Shown: positions 8,394 through 18,718 of the stretch, in pieces
Position numbering within the stretch: position 1 is the first letter of the stretch
How the letters are laid out: the number at the start of each line of letters is the position of its first letter
Assembly: GCA_017615835.1 (NCBI GenBank)
Contig: JAFZZI010000007.1
Span: 62,001-126,000, forward strand
Source: Bacteroidaceae bacterium
Lineage (GTDB): Bacteria; Bacteroidota; Bacteroidia; Bacteroidales; Bacteroidaceae
Direction: 5' to 3'
Length of the DNA: 64,000 bases
The notes under the pieces: model-generated
Database searches by the model: none
The model's input: the letters and a program-made list of their open reading frames with translations, nothing else
Told to the model about the DNA's origin: nothing
Position numbers and translations under genes: made by a program

Positions 8394-10388
8394 ATGATGG
8401 ATCAGATGACAATTGAAAAGGTACTGGATGCCGCCAACATTGTAGATGTGGTCTCGCAGTTCGTAACCCTTCGTCGACGTGGGGTGAACTACGTGGGTCT
8501 ATGTCCTTTCCACAACGAAAAAACTCCGTCATTTTATGTTTCCCCTTCAAAAGGCATCTGTAAATGCTTCAGTTGCGGCAAGGGTGGCAATGCCATCCAC
8601 TTCATCATGGAACATGAGCAAATGTCTTTTCCGCAGGCTGTTGAATGGTTGGCTGTAAAGTATGGCATTCCATTCAGTAAAAGAGAGCCCACTCCGGAGG
8701 AAAAGCTTCGTCAAGATGAGCGTGAGTCCCTATTCATTGTGAATGACTTCGCATGCAAATGGTTTCAGAACATACTTAACAACACCCCATCAGGCCAGTC
8801 CATAGGGAAGACTTACTTCCATTCACGGGGATTCCGTGATGACATTATAGAAAAATTCCAACTGGGTTACTGTCCTGACAACAGTGATGATTTTGCAAAA
8901 GCGGCACTCACGAAAGGATTCCGAAAAGAATACCTCATAGCTACGGGACTTTGCTACGAACGTGAGGAAGAAAACAAACTAAGGGACAGATTCCGCGGTA
9001 GAGCCATCTTCCCCGTCCATTCCGTTTCCGGAAAGATTGTTGCTTTCGGCGGAAGAATTATGAAATCAGATGTCAAAGTAGCTAAATACGTAAATTCACC
9101 CGAATCTGTCATCTACAAAAAAAGCAATGAACTATATGGTCTTTTCTTTGCAAGACAGGCCATAGTCAAAAGGAACCGTTGTTTCCTGGTTGAGGGATAT
9201 GCAGATGTCATCTCTATGTTTCAAGCTGGCGTAGAAAACGTTGTAGCTTCAAGCGGAACTTCGCTGACATCAAGTCAAATACGGCTGATTCACCGCTTTA
9301 CAAGCAATATTACAGTCCTGTATGATGGTGACATGGCAGGGATCAAAGCATCTCTTAGAGGCATTGACATGCTACTCGAAGAGGGTATGAATGTTAAAGT
9401 GCTCCTGTTGCCTGACGGTGAAGACCCAGACAGTTTCGCCCGTGGAAGAAGTGCAGCAGACTTTCAGAAATACATCGACAGCAACCAAGTCGACTTCATA
9501 CGTTTCAAAGTCCGCCTAATCATGGACGAAGCTGAAGGCGATCCGATACGCAGGGCAAGTCTGATAAAAGAAATCACATCCAGCATTTCTGTCATCCCAG
9601 ACCAGATAGTAAGGGCTGTATACATCAGAGAGTGCAGTCAATTGATGCAAGTTGATGAAAGGATGCTAATTACGGAGGTTAACAAATTGCATAGCGAATC
9701 ACGACGTAATTCTGAAGAAAAAACCCGGAAAGAACCTGCGACACTGATGGAACATATCCCTGGTCTGCAAATTGCCGATGAGAAGGAAGAATCAGATCCT
9801 ATTGAAGAACTCCGCATCAGCATACGCAAACTTCTTGTCTCAGAAAAAGCAACTGTCGTAGACAAAGAGAAGATGCTGGCCCGCCTCATTGTAAGGTACG
9901 GCGACAAGATCTGTTGTTACACGACATACGAAGGCAACGATAACTATGCAATGAAAGTGGGAGAATACATTATCGGAGCGATGAAAGCTGACAGTCTCTC
10001 ATTCTTCCACCCCGTATATAAAACTATCGCCAGTCTCTATTCTAAGCATTTCAAAGATGATGGTTTCGTAAGCGAACGCTATTTTCTTTCAAACCCCGAC
10101 AGCGTTGTTAGTCTGACAGCGGCTAACCTAATAGAAGAGCGATACCAACTCAGCGGTATTTACAAAGAAATGGGAACGCAACAAGAAGAAGACAACCTGT
10201 TTGGAATTACCGACCACATCCTTTCAGACTATAGGCTTGCCGTTGTCAATTACGAAATAAGGCAACTGGAAAAAAAGATGCAATCACCTGATGTTGACGA
10301 CATTATCAGCCTCCAGAAGGAATACAAAGTATTGCTGTCTGCCAGAAATATTCTGGCTAAAAGATTAGGTGACCGTATAGTCACCTAA
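8394..10388 (+). CDS. dnaG: DNA primase
   Basis: The 664-aa primase makes RNA primers at replication forks. The N-terminal CHC2 zinc finger uses C37, H40, C58 and C61. The central RNA polymerase/TOPRIM core shows FLVEGYADV near residue 267 and LYDGDMAGIKA, the acidic metal-binding residues. The C-terminal third is helical and matches the DnaB-helicase-interaction region. Start at 8394 or, equally, the next codon (ATG 8397). It is monocistronic, faces away from the AraC operon, and its stop overlaps the convergent SPOR gene by 4 bases. Confidence 0.97.
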   Translation: MMDQMTIEKVLDAANIVDVVSQFVTLRRRGVNYVGLCPFHNEKTPSFYVSPSKGICKCFSCGKGGNAIHFIMEHEQMSFPQAVEWLAVKYGIPFSKREPTPEEKLRQDERESLFIVNDFACKWFQNILNNTPSGQSIGKTYFHSRGFRDDIIEKFQLGYCPDNSDDFAKAALTKGFRKEYLIATGLCYEREEENKLRDRFRGRAIFPVHSVSGKIVAFGGRIMKSDVKVAKYVNSPESVIYKKSNELYGLFFARQAIVKRNRCFLVEGYADVISMFQAGVENVVASSGTSLTSSQIRLIHRFTSNITVLYDGDMAGIKASLRGIDMLLEEGMNVKVLLLPDGEDPDSFARGRSAADFQKYIDSNQVDFIRFKVRLIMDEAEGDPIRRASLIKEITSSISVIPDQIVRAVYIRECSQLMQVDERMLITEVNKLHSESRRNSEEKTRKEPATLMEHIPGLQIADEKEESDPIEELRISIRKLLVSEKATVVDKEKMLARLIVRYGDKICCYTTYEGNDNYAMKVGEYIIGAMKADSLSFFHPVYKTIASLYSKHFKDDGFVSERYFLSNPDSVVSLTAANLIEERYQLSGIYKEMGTQQEEDNLFGITDHILSDYRLAVVNYEIRQLEKKMQSPDVDDIISLQKEYKVLLSARNILAKRLGDRIVT

Positions 10389-10834
10389 TCTTCCAATATT
10401 ATCTCCTGATTACGGAGAATTATCGCTCCCTTATATGGAGTGTCTCTCTTCAGTACACGCAACAGATTATAAGCGTCTTCATAATAAAGAAAATCACCAA
10501 CCGTGCATAGCCATCGGGGAGATTTAAATACTGTATAAACAGGCAATTCCGGATAATAATTTTTAATATACTCCGCTGCTTTCTGAGCGTTTGAACGTGC
10601 ATCCCTGGTATTGTTGCCGGCATATATCTGTATTCTGAATCCCAACGCTTTTATAGACTCATCATCTTTTGTAGTACTTTTACCAATGAGGCTGTCCAAG
10701 CGGGCATCACGCTCTATACGAACCTGCCCTTCTCCTGGAGTATCTGTTTCCAACTTATCCACAAAGGTTTTCTGGGCACTTCCTGCAAGATGATATGCAA
10801 AAAGAATCAGAATCAGAAAAAGCCTTGCCTTCAT
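10385..10834 (-). CDS. SPOR-domain exported protein
   Basis: A 149-aa protein with a signal peptide ([20 protein letters not shown]) and a C-terminal SPOR domain: LGFRIQIYAGNNTRDARSNA, then YTVFKSPRWLCTVGDF and later ALL-type helices. SPOR domains bind glycan strands stripped of peptides at division sites. The ATG at 10834 overlaps the tpiA stop as TGATG; a GTG lies one codon upstream. The tpiA-SPOR pair is conserved in Bacteroides, which supports the call. The exact cell-wall role is not known. Confidence 0.88.
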   Translation of the reverse strand: MKARLFLILILFAYHLAGSAQKTFVDKLETDTPGEGQVRIERDARLDSLIGKSTTKDDESIKALGFRIQIYAGNNTRDARSNAQKAAEYIKNYYPELPVYTVFKSPRWLCTVGDFLYYEDAYNLLRVLKRDTPYKGAIILRNQEIILED

Positions 10835-11592
10835 CACTTCCAGGCATCAATTATCCCCTTGAAATCTACCGCCTTGAGAGATGCGCCACCAATCAATCCG
10901 CCATCAACATCAGGATTTGCAAAGAGTTCCTTGGCATTTGACGGCTTGCAACTGCCACCGTAAAGAATAGAACAATTATCTGCAACCTGTTTGCCAAATT
11001 TGGCCTCAATCTGCAAGCGAATAAATGCATGCATCTCTTCTGCCTGCTCCGAAGTTGCAGTAAGTCCGGTTCCGATTGCCCAAACAGGCTCGTAAGCTAT
11101 TACAATCTTGCTGAAATCCTCAGCAGTCAAGCCAAAGAGAGCACGCTCAAGCTGACCTTTGACAACCTTATTCTGAATGCCGGCAACCCTTTCGTCCTTC
11201 ACCTCACCCACACAGAAAATTGGAATCAGACCGTTAGCGAGCGCCAAAACAACCTTCTCCCGAAGAATTTCGTCCGTTTCATGATAGTAAGCACGGCGCT
11301 CCGAATGGCCCAAGATGCAGTATCTTGCGCCTGTCGAAGCCACCATCGCGGCAGAAACCTCTCCTGTATATGCTCCAGACTCTTTGTCTGCACAGTTTTC
11401 CGCTCCAATACCAATCAAAGCAGGATTAACGAGAGGAGCTACGGATGCAAGATGAATGAATGGTGTACACACGACAACATCGCATGCGGGTTTATCTGCC
11501 TCAAGGGCAGAATTAATTTCTTTAACCAACTCAATCCCTTCCTGAAGACTCTTATTCATCTTCCAGTTTCCGGCTACGATTTTTTTTCTCAT
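10834..11592 (-). CDS. tpiA: Triose-phosphate isomerase
   Basis: TpiA interconverts dihydroxyacetone phosphate and glyceraldehyde 3-phosphate in glycolysis. The 252-aa protein has the substrate-binding NWKMN (K11), the catalytic histidine in ILGHSERR and the catalytic glutamate in [11 protein letters not shown], and the phosphate-binding [11 protein letters not shown] and [10 protein letters not shown] near the end. The start [13 protein letters not shown] is certain from the family, so the 41-base overlap with the upstream DoxX-like gene is real. Operon with the DUF1599 and DoxX genes upstream and the SPOR gene downstream. Confidence 0.97.
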   Translation of the reverse strand: MRKKIVAGNWKMNKSLQEGIELVKEINSALEADKPACDVVVCTPFIHLASVAPLVNPALIGIGAENCADKESGAYTGEVSAAMVASTGARYCILGHSERRAYYHETDEILREKVVLALANGLIPIFCVGEVKDERVAGIQNKVVKGQLERALFGLTAEDFSKIVIAYEPVWAIGTGLTATSEQAEEMHAFIRLQIEAKFGKQVADNCSILYGGSCKPSNAKELFANPDVDGGLIGGASLKAVDFKGIIDAWK

Positions 11593-12763
11593 TTCTATTT
11601 GTTTTTAAAGTCTGTAAATCAAATCTTACTTTATGTTTGTCAGCAAGTATTCCTAGGACATCCATCAGTATCAGGATGAGATAGGGCAATAGGAAATATA
11701 GCAATATGAAAACAATCTTATTGCGCATTACAGACAATTCTGGAACCGCCTTTCTCAACTGCTCCATCCTGCCTGGAAGCTCTGAATCAGTAGGAATGTC
11801 ACCATCGCTCCATTTGGCATCAATCACACCATCCCTTAGCACAACTACTCCTGGATTTGAGCGTATCATTGTCTGAAGCGGAATCTCATCAGCATGGAAA
11901 AAATCATATTCTGCAAAGGTTATGGTCTTCCAACGAGTCACTTCATCCCGACCCGATGCCGTCACGCCATACATAGGATAACCCGCATCCTTGCAATAAT
12001 AGTAGAGGTCATTTATCTTGTCAATATTCTCCTGCTCTGCATCATCGAGATGGGGAGAAATCAGAAGAAAAATATATCCTTTCGTTTCAAGAACATCTGC
12101 AGTCCTGTCCTGGAAGACAGAATCCAAAAGGAAAAAGTCGCTAAACGCGTCATCACGTCCAGCCAGCACTTCGTTCCTAAGATCTGTCCCAACCTTATAA
12201 GGACGGAAATCGAACATTGGAAGACTCCTTATGTTCGATAACATGAAATGTCCTATCAGAAGAATTGAAATGACAGGCACAAGCCAAGCCCTTCGAGGGC
12301 TTACAAACGGAACAAAGTACCTCTTTCCATACATGAGGTAAGCCACAAATGCCAACAGAATCAGGTTTTTGTAGAATGTCTGCCAATTGGTGAGGACTAT
12401 AAAGTCTCCAAAACAGCCACAATCGGACACTGGGTTCTTCAGAGCGAGGAACAATGTCAGACATGTAAAAATCACCGTCAGAATCAGTGCCATCAACGTA
12501 GAGCCATTCCGATAAACTCCCAGCAAGAGATAAATGCCAAGGAAGAATTCAAAACCTGCAAGGACACAAGCCGTTATCAACACATCAGATGCAATAAATC
12601 CATTGATACCGAAAGCGGCCATGTAATCCTGCATCTTAATCTGAGTGCCGACGGGGTCAACGGCCTTGATAAAACCAGAGAAGATGAAACAAGCAGCAAC
12701 AACGAAACGGCAAAGGTTTGCCATTATCGCCGCGAAGACATATAGACTTCTCTTCTTACCCAT
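11552..12763 (-). CDS. DoxX/MauE-like membrane protein (BT_3926-type)
   Basis: The 403-aa protein begins with four closely spaced transmembrane helices of the DoxX/MauE type (about residues 12-150, including [17 protein letters not shown] and [12 protein letters not shown] with a CGC pair). A large soluble domain follows and a C-terminal membrane helix lies near residue 355 ([17 protein letters not shown]). The CGCFGD motif is typical of MauE-like redox proteins in this phylum. It is conserved between DUF1599 and tpiA genes in Bacteroides. A redox role at the membrane is inference; no substrate is known. Confidence 0.8.
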   Translation of the reverse strand: MGKKRSLYVFAAIMANLCRFVVAACFIFSGFIKAVDPVGTQIKMQDYMAAFGINGFIASDVLITACVLAGFEFFLGIYLLLGVYRNGSTLMALILTVIFTCLTLFLALKNPVSDCGCFGDFIVLTNWQTFYKNLILLAFVAYLMYGKRYFVPFVSPRRAWLVPVISILLIGHFMLSNIRSLPMFDFRPYKVGTDLRNEVLAGRDDAFSDFFLLDSVFQDRTADVLETKGYIFLLISPHLDDAEQENIDKINDLYYYCKDAGYPMYGVTASGRDEVTRWKTITFAEYDFFHADEIPLQTMIRSNPGVVVLRDGVIDAKWSDGDIPTDSELPGRMEQLRKAVPELSVMRNKIVFILLYFLLPYLILILMDVLGILADKHKVRFDLQTLKTNRNEKKNRSRKLEDE

Positions 12764-12770
12764 GCTTTTA

Positions 12771-13346
12771 TTACTCCCCGTATTTGATCTTTATCAAACC
12801 GAAAACCGCATAGTTGACCATATCCATGTAGTTGGCCTCTATTCCCTCCGAAACTTGAGTCTTGCCATCTTTGTCCTCAATCTCCTTGGTACGGTTAATT
12901 TTCATAAGAATCATGTCTGTATACGAACTCATGCGCATTCCTCGCCAGGCCTCATCATAATCGTGGTTCTTTACCTTCATCAAATCAAGAATCCTTTTAG
13001 AGTTCTTGTCATACTCCTCAATAGCCTGCCCGTTTGACATATCCACATGATCAGCGTAACCATGCTCAAGTTGGATAAGAGCCATGATTCCGTAGTTTAC
13101 AATACCAATAAGTTCAGAGCTTATATCCTCGCCCACAAGGTTCACTCCCTTAGTCTCAATGCTCCTGATACGCTTTGCCTTAATGAAAATTTGATCAGTC
13201 ATTGACTCTGGTCTCAATATTCTCCACGCAGCTCCGTAATCCTGAAGTTTCTTGACGTACAGTGCACGGCATACGGCTATCACCTCCTCAAACTGCCTGT
13301 TTGTACCAACCACGCCAGCCATCTGTTTCTGACTAATCTCACTCAT
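12771..13346 (-). CDS. DUF1599 domain-containing protein
   Basis: The 191-aa protein contains two similar blocks, YGAAWRILRPESMTDQIFIKAKRIR and YDEAWRGMRMSSYTDMILMKINRTKEI, an internal duplication typical of DUF1599 (PF07659). Each block is followed by a YxxM/VNYxxxxLI helix. The fold is thought to resemble nucleotide-handling helical proteins, but function is unknown. It heads the DUF1599-DoxX-tpiA-SPOR operon, with 7 bases before the DoxX-like gene. A -7-like TAATTTCG lies at 13374-13367 upstream. Confidence 0.85.
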   Translation of the reverse strand: MSEISQKQMAGVVGTNRQFEEVIAVCRALYVKKLQDYGAAWRILRPESMTDQIFIKAKRIRSIETKGVNLVGEDISSELIGIVNYGIMALIQLEHGYADHVDMSNGQAIEEYDKNSKRILDLMKVKNHDYDEAWRGMRMSSYTDMILMKINRTKEIEDKDGKTQVSEGIEANYMDMVNYAVFGLIKIKYGE

Positions 13347-13381
13347 ACGTCATCATTTTCCAACTGCGAAATTATACAAAA

Positions 13382-15478
13382 TCAAGATATAGAGGACCAA
13401 TCGTACGGCGTTTTCTTCAATTTGGCAAGTTTCCGGGACATCATAACGTTCTCATCGGCGGATAACAGAGGGTCTTTTTCAATAATCTGACGTGCAATAT
13501 CACGAACCTTTCCAATGAGAGCGCCGTCACGAGCCAGATTTGCCAGTTTCAAGTCAAAGGCCATACCGCTTTGCTGTGTCCCCTCGAGGTCGCCTGGTCC
13601 TCTCAACTTCAAATCGGCCTCCGCAATCTCAAAGCCATCACATGTCTTCACCATTATGTCAATACGCCTGCGTGTGTCTTCAGATAACTTAAATCCCGTA
13701 ACAAGTATGCAGAAAGACTGGTCAGCCCCCCGTCCCACTCTTCCACGAAGCTGATGCAACTGGGAAAGTCCAAAACGTTCTGCATTCTCAATTACCATAA
13801 CACTGGCATTCGGAACATCGACACCGACCTCTATAACGGTGGTGGCAACCATAATTCGGGAATCTCCTTTCTTGAAACTCATCATCGCGGTATCCTTATC
13901 GCCCTGCTTCATACGTCCATGCACCTTCCCTACTCCATATTGAGAGAATCTTTCACTTATTATTCCAAATCCTTCCTCTAGGTTTTTTAAGTCAACTTTC
14001 GCGCTTTCGTCTATCAGGGGATAAACAAAATATGCCTGACGTCCACTTTGAAGCTGATTCTCAACAAAAGCGTATAGGTCGGAATGACGGGTATCATAGT
14101 AATGAAGCGTTTTCACAGGCTTTCTGCCGGGTGGCAACTCATCGATTACCGAGACATCCAGATCTCCATACAGAGTCATCGCCAAGGTCCTTGGAATTGG
14201 AGTGGCAGTCATTACAAGGATATGGGGAGGATTGCTGTTTTTTGACCAAAGACGGGCTCTCTGAGCAACACCAAAACGATGTTGCTCATCAATCACGACA
14301 AATCCCAAACGGCAGAACCGTACATTCTCCTCAAGAACTGCATGAGTGCTGATAAGAATCTTGACTTCACCCGATGCCAATCCTTCCATAATAGATTCAC
14401 GCTTTTTCCCCTTGATGCTGCCTGTCAACAGTTCAACCCTGATATTCATCCCATCAAGATAGTTAAGTACGTTTGCGAAGTGTTGCTCAGACAGAATCTC
14501 CGTCGGTGCCATCATGCAAGCTTGATAGCCATTATCCAAAGCCAAAAGCATACCCATCAACGCCACCATAGTCTTGCCGCTTCCGACATCGCCCTGAAGG
14601 AGCCGGTTCATCTGGTGACCTGAACAGACATCGTCACGAATCTCACGAATAACCCTTTTCTGCGCTTCAGTAAGACAAAAAGGAAGATGTTCCCTGTAAA
14701 AAATATTGAAACATTCACCCACTCTGTTAAAGACAAACCCACGGTAACGTTTCTGTCTGTCGTAGGTATAGCGAAGAATATTCAACTGCACATAAAACAG
14801 TTCCTCAAATTTCAGTCTGTACTGTGCACGGCGCATCTCATCAGCACTACCAGGGAAATGGACGCTGCGGAGTGCATTGTCAAGTGCCATAAGTCTCTCC
14901 TGCCTCACCAACCAATCAGGAAGAGTCTCCTCAACTTGCTCAGTAAGCAGCCCGAACAAGTTCTGCATAATCTTCTCTACTGCCCGGCTGTTCAAGCCAG
15001 CCCTCTTCATCTTGTCCGTAGTATTGTAGTATGGCTGCATTCCCATAGACTGAATGTCCAGTTTCTCAAGAGGATCCAAGTCAGGATGGGCAATGTTTAC
15101 GCGGCCGCCGAAAACTGTGGGCTTTCCAAATGCCACATATTCAACATTTGGTCTATAACGGCCAAGGATAAATTTTATTCCCTTAAACCAAACGAGATCA
15201 ACGACCCCCGTGCCATCGGTAAAACGGGCTATAAGTCTGCGTCGCGCTCCTGTGCCGACCTCTTCAAAACTGATAATATGGCCCTGCAACTGAATGTAGG
15301 GCATCTCTCCGTCAATCTCTCTTATTCGAAAAAGGTGGCTGCGGTCAATATATTTATATGGAAAATACCACAGAAGATCTTCAAGACTCCGTATATGGAG
15401 TTCACTTTCCAAGAGAGCGGCTCTGGCGGGACCCACTCCCGTCAGATACTTCACATCGCGTCTCTCCAGACCAATCAT
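13382..15478 (-). CDS. recG: ATP-dependent DNA helicase RecG
   Basis: RecG remodels stalled forks and branched DNA. From ATG 15478 the product is 698 aa. It opens with the wedge/OB domain (DVKYLTGVGPARAALLE), then helicase motif I GDVGSGKT near 294, motif II DEQH near 394, and MTATPIPRTLAMTLYGDL. Motif VI follows as QLRGRVGRGADQ. The open frame reaches 15556, but the upstream start would overlap the DJ-1 gene and lacks family similarity. It follows the DJ-1 gene by 4 bases. Confidence 0.96.
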   Translation of the reverse strand: MIGLERRDVKYLTGVGPARAALLESELHIRSLEDLLWYFPYKYIDRSHLFRIREIDGEMPYIQLQGHIISFEEVGTGARRRLIARFTDGTGVVDLVWFKGIKFILGRYRPNVEYVAFGKPTVFGGRVNIAHPDLDPLEKLDIQSMGMQPYYNTTDKMKRAGLNSRAVEKIMQNLFGLLTEQVEETLPDWLVRQERLMALDNALRSVHFPGSADEMRRAQYRLKFEELFYVQLNILRYTYDRQKRYRGFVFNRVGECFNIFYREHLPFCLTEAQKRVIREIRDDVCSGHQMNRLLQGDVGSGKTMVALMGMLLALDNGYQACMMAPTEILSEQHFANVLNYLDGMNIRVELLTGSIKGKKRESIMEGLASGEVKILISTHAVLEENVRFCRLGFVVIDEQHRFGVAQRARLWSKNSNPPHILVMTATPIPRTLAMTLYGDLDVSVIDELPPGRKPVKTLHYYDTRHSDLYAFVENQLQSGRQAYFVYPLIDESAKVDLKNLEEGFGIISERFSQYGVGKVHGRMKQGDKDTAMMSFKKGDSRIMVATTVIEVGVDVPNASVMVIENAERFGLSQLHQLRGRVGRGADQSFCILVTGFKLSEDTRRRIDIMVKTCDGFEIAEADLKLRGPGDLEGTQQSGMAFDLKLANLARDGALIGKVRDIARQIIEKDPLLSADENVMMSRKLAKLKKTPYDWSSIS

Positions 15479-15482
15479 GAAC

Positions 15483-16034
15483 TCACACCCCGTCTTCGCG
15501 GAAAAACATTGGCCTGCATACTGCCAGGCGTGCCTCTCTGCCGAGCAGCGTTTCAATTATCTCCGCCGCAAAAGCCGAAGATGCTGCAGGCCCGACTGCT
15601 GTAATGAAATTACCATCGTGCTCTATAAAACAACCTGTATACTCAACTCCTGTCACACCCTCATCACAACCGGGATAGACTGTCGCCCTGCGTCCTTCAA
15701 GCACACCCAAACGTCCCAAAAAGCCTGGTGCGGCACAAATAGCTGCTATAGGAATCCCCGACGAGGCGCATCTTCGCACTAAGCTGCACAAACCCTTGTG
15801 AGTCTCATAGTTTGAAGTGCCTGGGCCACCTGGAAGAACCAGCATATCAGTACCTGAAAAATCGACATCTTCGAACAAGACATCAGCCATCAGTGAGACT
15901 CCGTGAGCTCCATCAACAAGAAGACTGCTGCCTATCGCAACAGTTACAGCCTCAATGCCGGCACGATGCAACATGTCAACAGGAGTCACGGCCTCAATAG
16001 GCTCAAATCCTTCTGCCAAAAAAACATAGACCAT
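15483..16034 (-). CDS. DJ-1/PfpI family protein
   Basis: The 183-aa protein has the DJ-1 fold: start MVYVFLAEGFEPIEAV containing the conserved glutamate, LPGGPGTSNY, and the nucleophile-elbow cysteine in AAICAAPGFLG. This is the DJ-1/ThiJ subfamily (glyoxalase III, deglycase or chaperone activities are reported for relatives). Which activity applies is not visible. It lies between tonB and recG on the same strand, 23 bases after tonB. Confidence 0.88.
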   Translation of the reverse strand: MVYVFLAEGFEPIEAVTPVDMLHRAGIEAVTVAIGSSLLVDGAHGVSLMADVLFEDVDFSGTDMLVLPGGPGTSNYETHKGLCSLVRRCASSGIPIAAICAAPGFLGRLGVLEGRRATVYPGCDEGVTGVEYTGCFIEHDGNFITAVGPAASSAFAAEIIETLLGREARLAVCRPMFFREDGV

Positions 16035-16057
16035 AATAAATATTTCAACTCTTTCGG

Positions 16058-16858
16058 TTATCTAAGCCTAAAGTAGTATGTGATGGTTCCCGTCTGATTG
16101 TCGGGACCTGAAGCTGCCGTAAAACGTGTTCTTCGCGCAGCCTCTTCTGCAGCAGCACGTAATTGGGCATTGGTTGTGTTAGAACGCTTATTAATGCTGG
16201 TGGCAATAACCTCACCGCTTGGCGAAACTGTAATTGTCACCACTACACGTCCTTCCTCCTGTACATTGTAAGCAGGTCTCTGCAGGCCATTTGCATCAAC
16301 GTCACGCCCACTCAGGTCAAAAGTGCCGAAACCGCCTGTCCCCGTCACATGACCCTCTGTCGAATTTCCACGGGGACTACCAGCAGCGCCCTCAGTAGCC
16401 GAGTACTCCTCCTGAGTTTCTGCTGATGTTTGAGAACCCCCAAAAAGGTTTTGCATCAATTTGTTAGCCTCTGCAGCAGCCCTCTCCTCAGCCTGCCGTC
16501 GCAACTCATCTTCACTGGGCTGTGAGTGTTCTTCTTCCTGAAGGTTTTCACTTTTCGCTCCGCTCTCGAGAGCAACCGTCTCTTCCATGTTCTGAGTCAC
16601 CAGTGGCATAGCTGATATGGCTTCAGAATGCAAAGCAGCATCCGAAAAACTTGAAGCTTCTATCTCCGTGAAATCATAGTCAGTGTCAAGATTTCCCATA
16701 TTGCCCAAAACCACGGGGAGACCGCTTTCCTCCTGCATGTCAGGTAAGTCAAGCCAAACTACCCAAAGCAAGATCCCCACCAAAACATGAATCAGTAAGA
16801 CCAAACCCACAGAGAGCCAGTCAACCTTTCTGTCCTTGTTTCTCTTCGTAATGTTCAT
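16058..16858 (-). CDS. tonB: TonB-family energy transducer
   Basis: The 266-aa protein has a short cytoplasmic start, one membrane anchor (about residues 14-36), and a long acidic, glutamate-rich periplasmic linker. The C-terminal TonB-like domain contains GRVVVTITVSPSGEVIATSI and ends in TITYYFRLR. It couples the ExbBD proton channel to outer-membrane TonB-dependent receptors. The linker is acidic rather than the usual Pro-Lys/Pro-Glu repeats. Its ATG overlaps the exbD stop (ATGA), so tonB is the third gene of exbB-exbD-tonB. Confidence 0.92.
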   Translation of the reverse strand: MNITKRNKDRKVDWLSVGLVLLIHVLVGILLWVVWLDLPDMQEESGLPVVLGNMGNLDTDYDFTEIEASSFSDAALHSEAISAMPLVTQNMEETVALESGAKSENLQEEEHSQPSEDELRRQAEERAAAEANKLMQNLFGGSQTSAETQEEYSATEGAAGSPRGNSTEGHVTGTGGFGTFDLSGRDVDANGLQRPAYNVQEEGRVVVTITVSPSGEVIATSINKRSNTTNAQLRAAAEEAARRTRFTAASGPDNQTGTITYYFRLR

Positions 16859-17268
16859 TTTCTGTCAGGCCTTCGGGTCGCCAGAACCACCTTGAACTGA
16901 TTCTCGTTCGCGATATTCAGCACCTTTACAATTTCGCTGTAAGGCACAGACTCATCAGCATATAGTGCAACGTACATATCAGGCTCACGATTCGCATAAT
17001 CAACCAGAAAAGGTGTCAGTTCTTCAAAAAGCACCGGCATCTCATCATCATTGCCGAATGCCGTATAATAGTTGAGTTCGCGGTCTATGATGACGCGGGC
17101 CAGAGGCTTTGCAGACGTCTGCTGGGAACTCTGCGGCAAAAGAACCTTAATGGCATTGGGACTGACCATGGTCGATGTAATCATGAAGAATATCAGTAGC
17201 AGAAAGATGATGTCTGTCATCGAAGACATACTGAACTGCGGAGATATCTTGTTCTTGCGTTTCAACAT
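16855..17268 (-). CDS. exbD: ExbD/TolR biopolymer transport protein
   Basis: The 137-aa protein has one N-terminal membrane helix, SMTDIIFLLLIFFMITSTMV, with D19 as the expected proton-path aspartate, followed by a periplasmic ExbD domain (VIIDRELNYYTAFG, VALYADESVPYSEIVKVL). It forms the proton channel with ExbB. It overlaps tonB by 4 bases and lies 5 bases after exbB. TolR is an alternative name; the adjacent TonB favours ExbD. Confidence 0.92.
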   Translation of the reverse strand: MLKRKNKISPQFSMSSMTDIIFLLLIFFMITSTMVSPNAIKVLLPQSSQQTSAKPLARVIIDRELNYYTAFGNDDEMPVLFEELTPFLVDYANREPDMYVALYADESVPYSEIVKVLNIANENQFKVVLATRRPDRK

Positions 17269-17273
17269 GACTA

Positions 17274-17981
17274 CTATTCAGTCTTTGTGACGAAATCGAG
17301 AATGAACGATTCCATCTGGTTCGTTATACTGTCAACTTTGCTAACCAGAAAATTGTAGGCAAAAAGGGCGATGATACCCACAATCAGGCCTCCCACTGTA
17401 GTAATCATTGCTTCATATATACCACCGGAAAGAAGTGACACATCAATATTATTGCCTGCATTCGACATCTCCCAGAAAGCCCGAACCATGCCGATTACGG
17501 TGCCGAGAAAACCTATCATCGGCGCAGCACTGGCAATTGTTGCCATTCCCGACAGTCCCCTCTCCAGACGGGCGACCTCAATGTTCGCGGCATTTTCCAT
17601 CCCTGTCTGAATGTCAACTCTTGTACGACCCACCAGCGAAACACCCTTGGCGGCAATGCGTCCAAAAGGATTGTCAACTGCTGCACAATAGTTCTCAGCC
17701 GACTTAATCTCACCACTCCTAACGTAATCATTCACACGATCCATGAAATGAGGGTCTTTGTTGACAGCTTTCCTGTACTTTCCAAGTCTCTCAAAAAAGA
17801 TATAAAAGCAGATAATTGAGAGCACAAGTAGCACTACCATTATCCATCCGCCCTTCATAGCCATGTCCAGAAGGTTCATTCTCTCAACGCCGCTTCCGGC
17901 CAAATCCGTTGCCATGAGGTCCATCGCAGCTTGGTCGCCTAAAGCACCGGCGATAGTTGACTGTAATATCATATCAAACAT
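17274..17981 (-). CDS. exbB: ExbB/TolQ/MotA-type proton channel protein
   Basis: The 235-aa protein has a membrane helix at about 46-66 ([20 protein letters not shown]), a cytoplasmic loop, and two further helices. The typical [26 protein letters not shown] segment is followed by [17 protein letters not shown]. It is the channel subunit energising TonB. The N-terminus is unusually long before the first helix. Its first 13 bases overlap the end of pdxJ, so the genes are probably cotranscribed as pdxJ-exbB-exbD-tonB. Confidence 0.92.
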   Translation of the reverse strand: MFDMILQSTIAGALGDQAAMDLMATDLAGSGVERMNLLDMAMKGGWIMVVLLVLSIICFYIFFERLGKYRKAVNKDPHFMDRVNDYVRSGEIKSAENYCAAVDNPFGRIAAKGVSLVGRTRVDIQTGMENAANIEVARLERGLSGMATIASAAPMIGFLGTVIGMVRAFWEMSNAGNNIDVSLLSGGIYEAMITTVGGLIVGIIALFAYNFLVSKVDSITNQMESFILDFVTKTE

Positions 17982-18682
17982 TGTTTATATTGACGTATCG
18001 TCTCCTCCAATCCCAGATAAAGGGCATCACACACCAATGCATGGCCAATTGAAACCTCGTCCAGCCAAGGAATTCTTTGTTTCATGAATCTGAGATTTAA
18101 AAGATTCAGGTCATGTCCGGCATTCAGTCCCATTCCAGACGACCGGGCAACCTTAGCAGCCTCAACAAAAGGAGCCACGGCAGATTCCGAGTCAAAAGGA
18201 TAGACTGTAGCATAGGGCTCAGTATATAATTCGACTCGATCTGCACCGGCTTTGGCTGCAGATTCCACCGACACTGGGTCTGGATTAACAAAAATCGAAG
18301 TGCGTATTCCTGCAGCCCTGAACTCCGTTGTCACTTCAGTCAGAAAAGCCAGGTTATTCACCACATCCCATCCAGTATTAGACGTAATCTGCGAAGGCAG
18401 GTCAGGCACCAAAGTCACCTGAGCAGGTTTGTTTACTATCACCAACTCAATGAAATCAGGCGAGGGGAAACCCTCAATGTTGAACTCAACGGTCAATGCT
18501 CCCTTCAGTTTAGGGACATCTGCACGTCTGATGTGTCTCTCATCTGGACGGGGATGTATAGTTATCCCGTCTGCACCGAAACGTTCGCAGTCCAGAGCCA
18601 CCTTCACCACATCAGGGTTATTACCGCCACGGGCATTGCGAAGTGTGGCAATCTTGTTTATGTTAACACTTAGGTTTGTCAT
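17969..18682 (-). CDS. pdxJ: Pyridoxine 5'-phosphate synthase
   Basis: PdxJ condenses 1-deoxyxylulose 5-phosphate with 3-amino-2-oxopropyl phosphate to make pyridoxine 5'-phosphate. The 237-aa TIM barrel shows [30 protein letters not shown] with the catalytic histidine, [27 protein letters not shown] and [11 protein letters not shown]. This is the complete family signature. A -7 element TAACTTTG lies upstream. It probably leads the transcript that includes the exb-tonB genes. Confidence 0.96.
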   Translation of the reverse strand: MTNLSVNINKIATLRNARGGNNPDVVKVALDCERFGADGITIHPRPDERHIRRADVPKLKGALTVEFNIEGFPSPDFIELVIVNKPAQVTLVPDLPSQITSNTGWDVVNNLAFLTEVTTEFRAAGIRTSIFVNPDPVSVESAAKAGADRVELYTEPYATVYPFDSESAVAPFVEAAKVARSSGMGLNAGHDLNLLNLRFMKQRIPWLDEVSIGHALVCDALYLGLEETIRQYKQCLI

Positions 18683-18718
18683 ATAATCATAAGCCGACGG
18701 ACATCCTGATGTCTAAGG

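Noticed and set aside
11029..11679. 216-codon plus-strand open frame
   Set aside because: Antisense to tpiA, whose motifs are unmistakable.
14687..15604. 305-codon plus-strand open frame
   Set aside because: It lies fully antisense to recG and the DJ-1 gene, and its translation has no family character.
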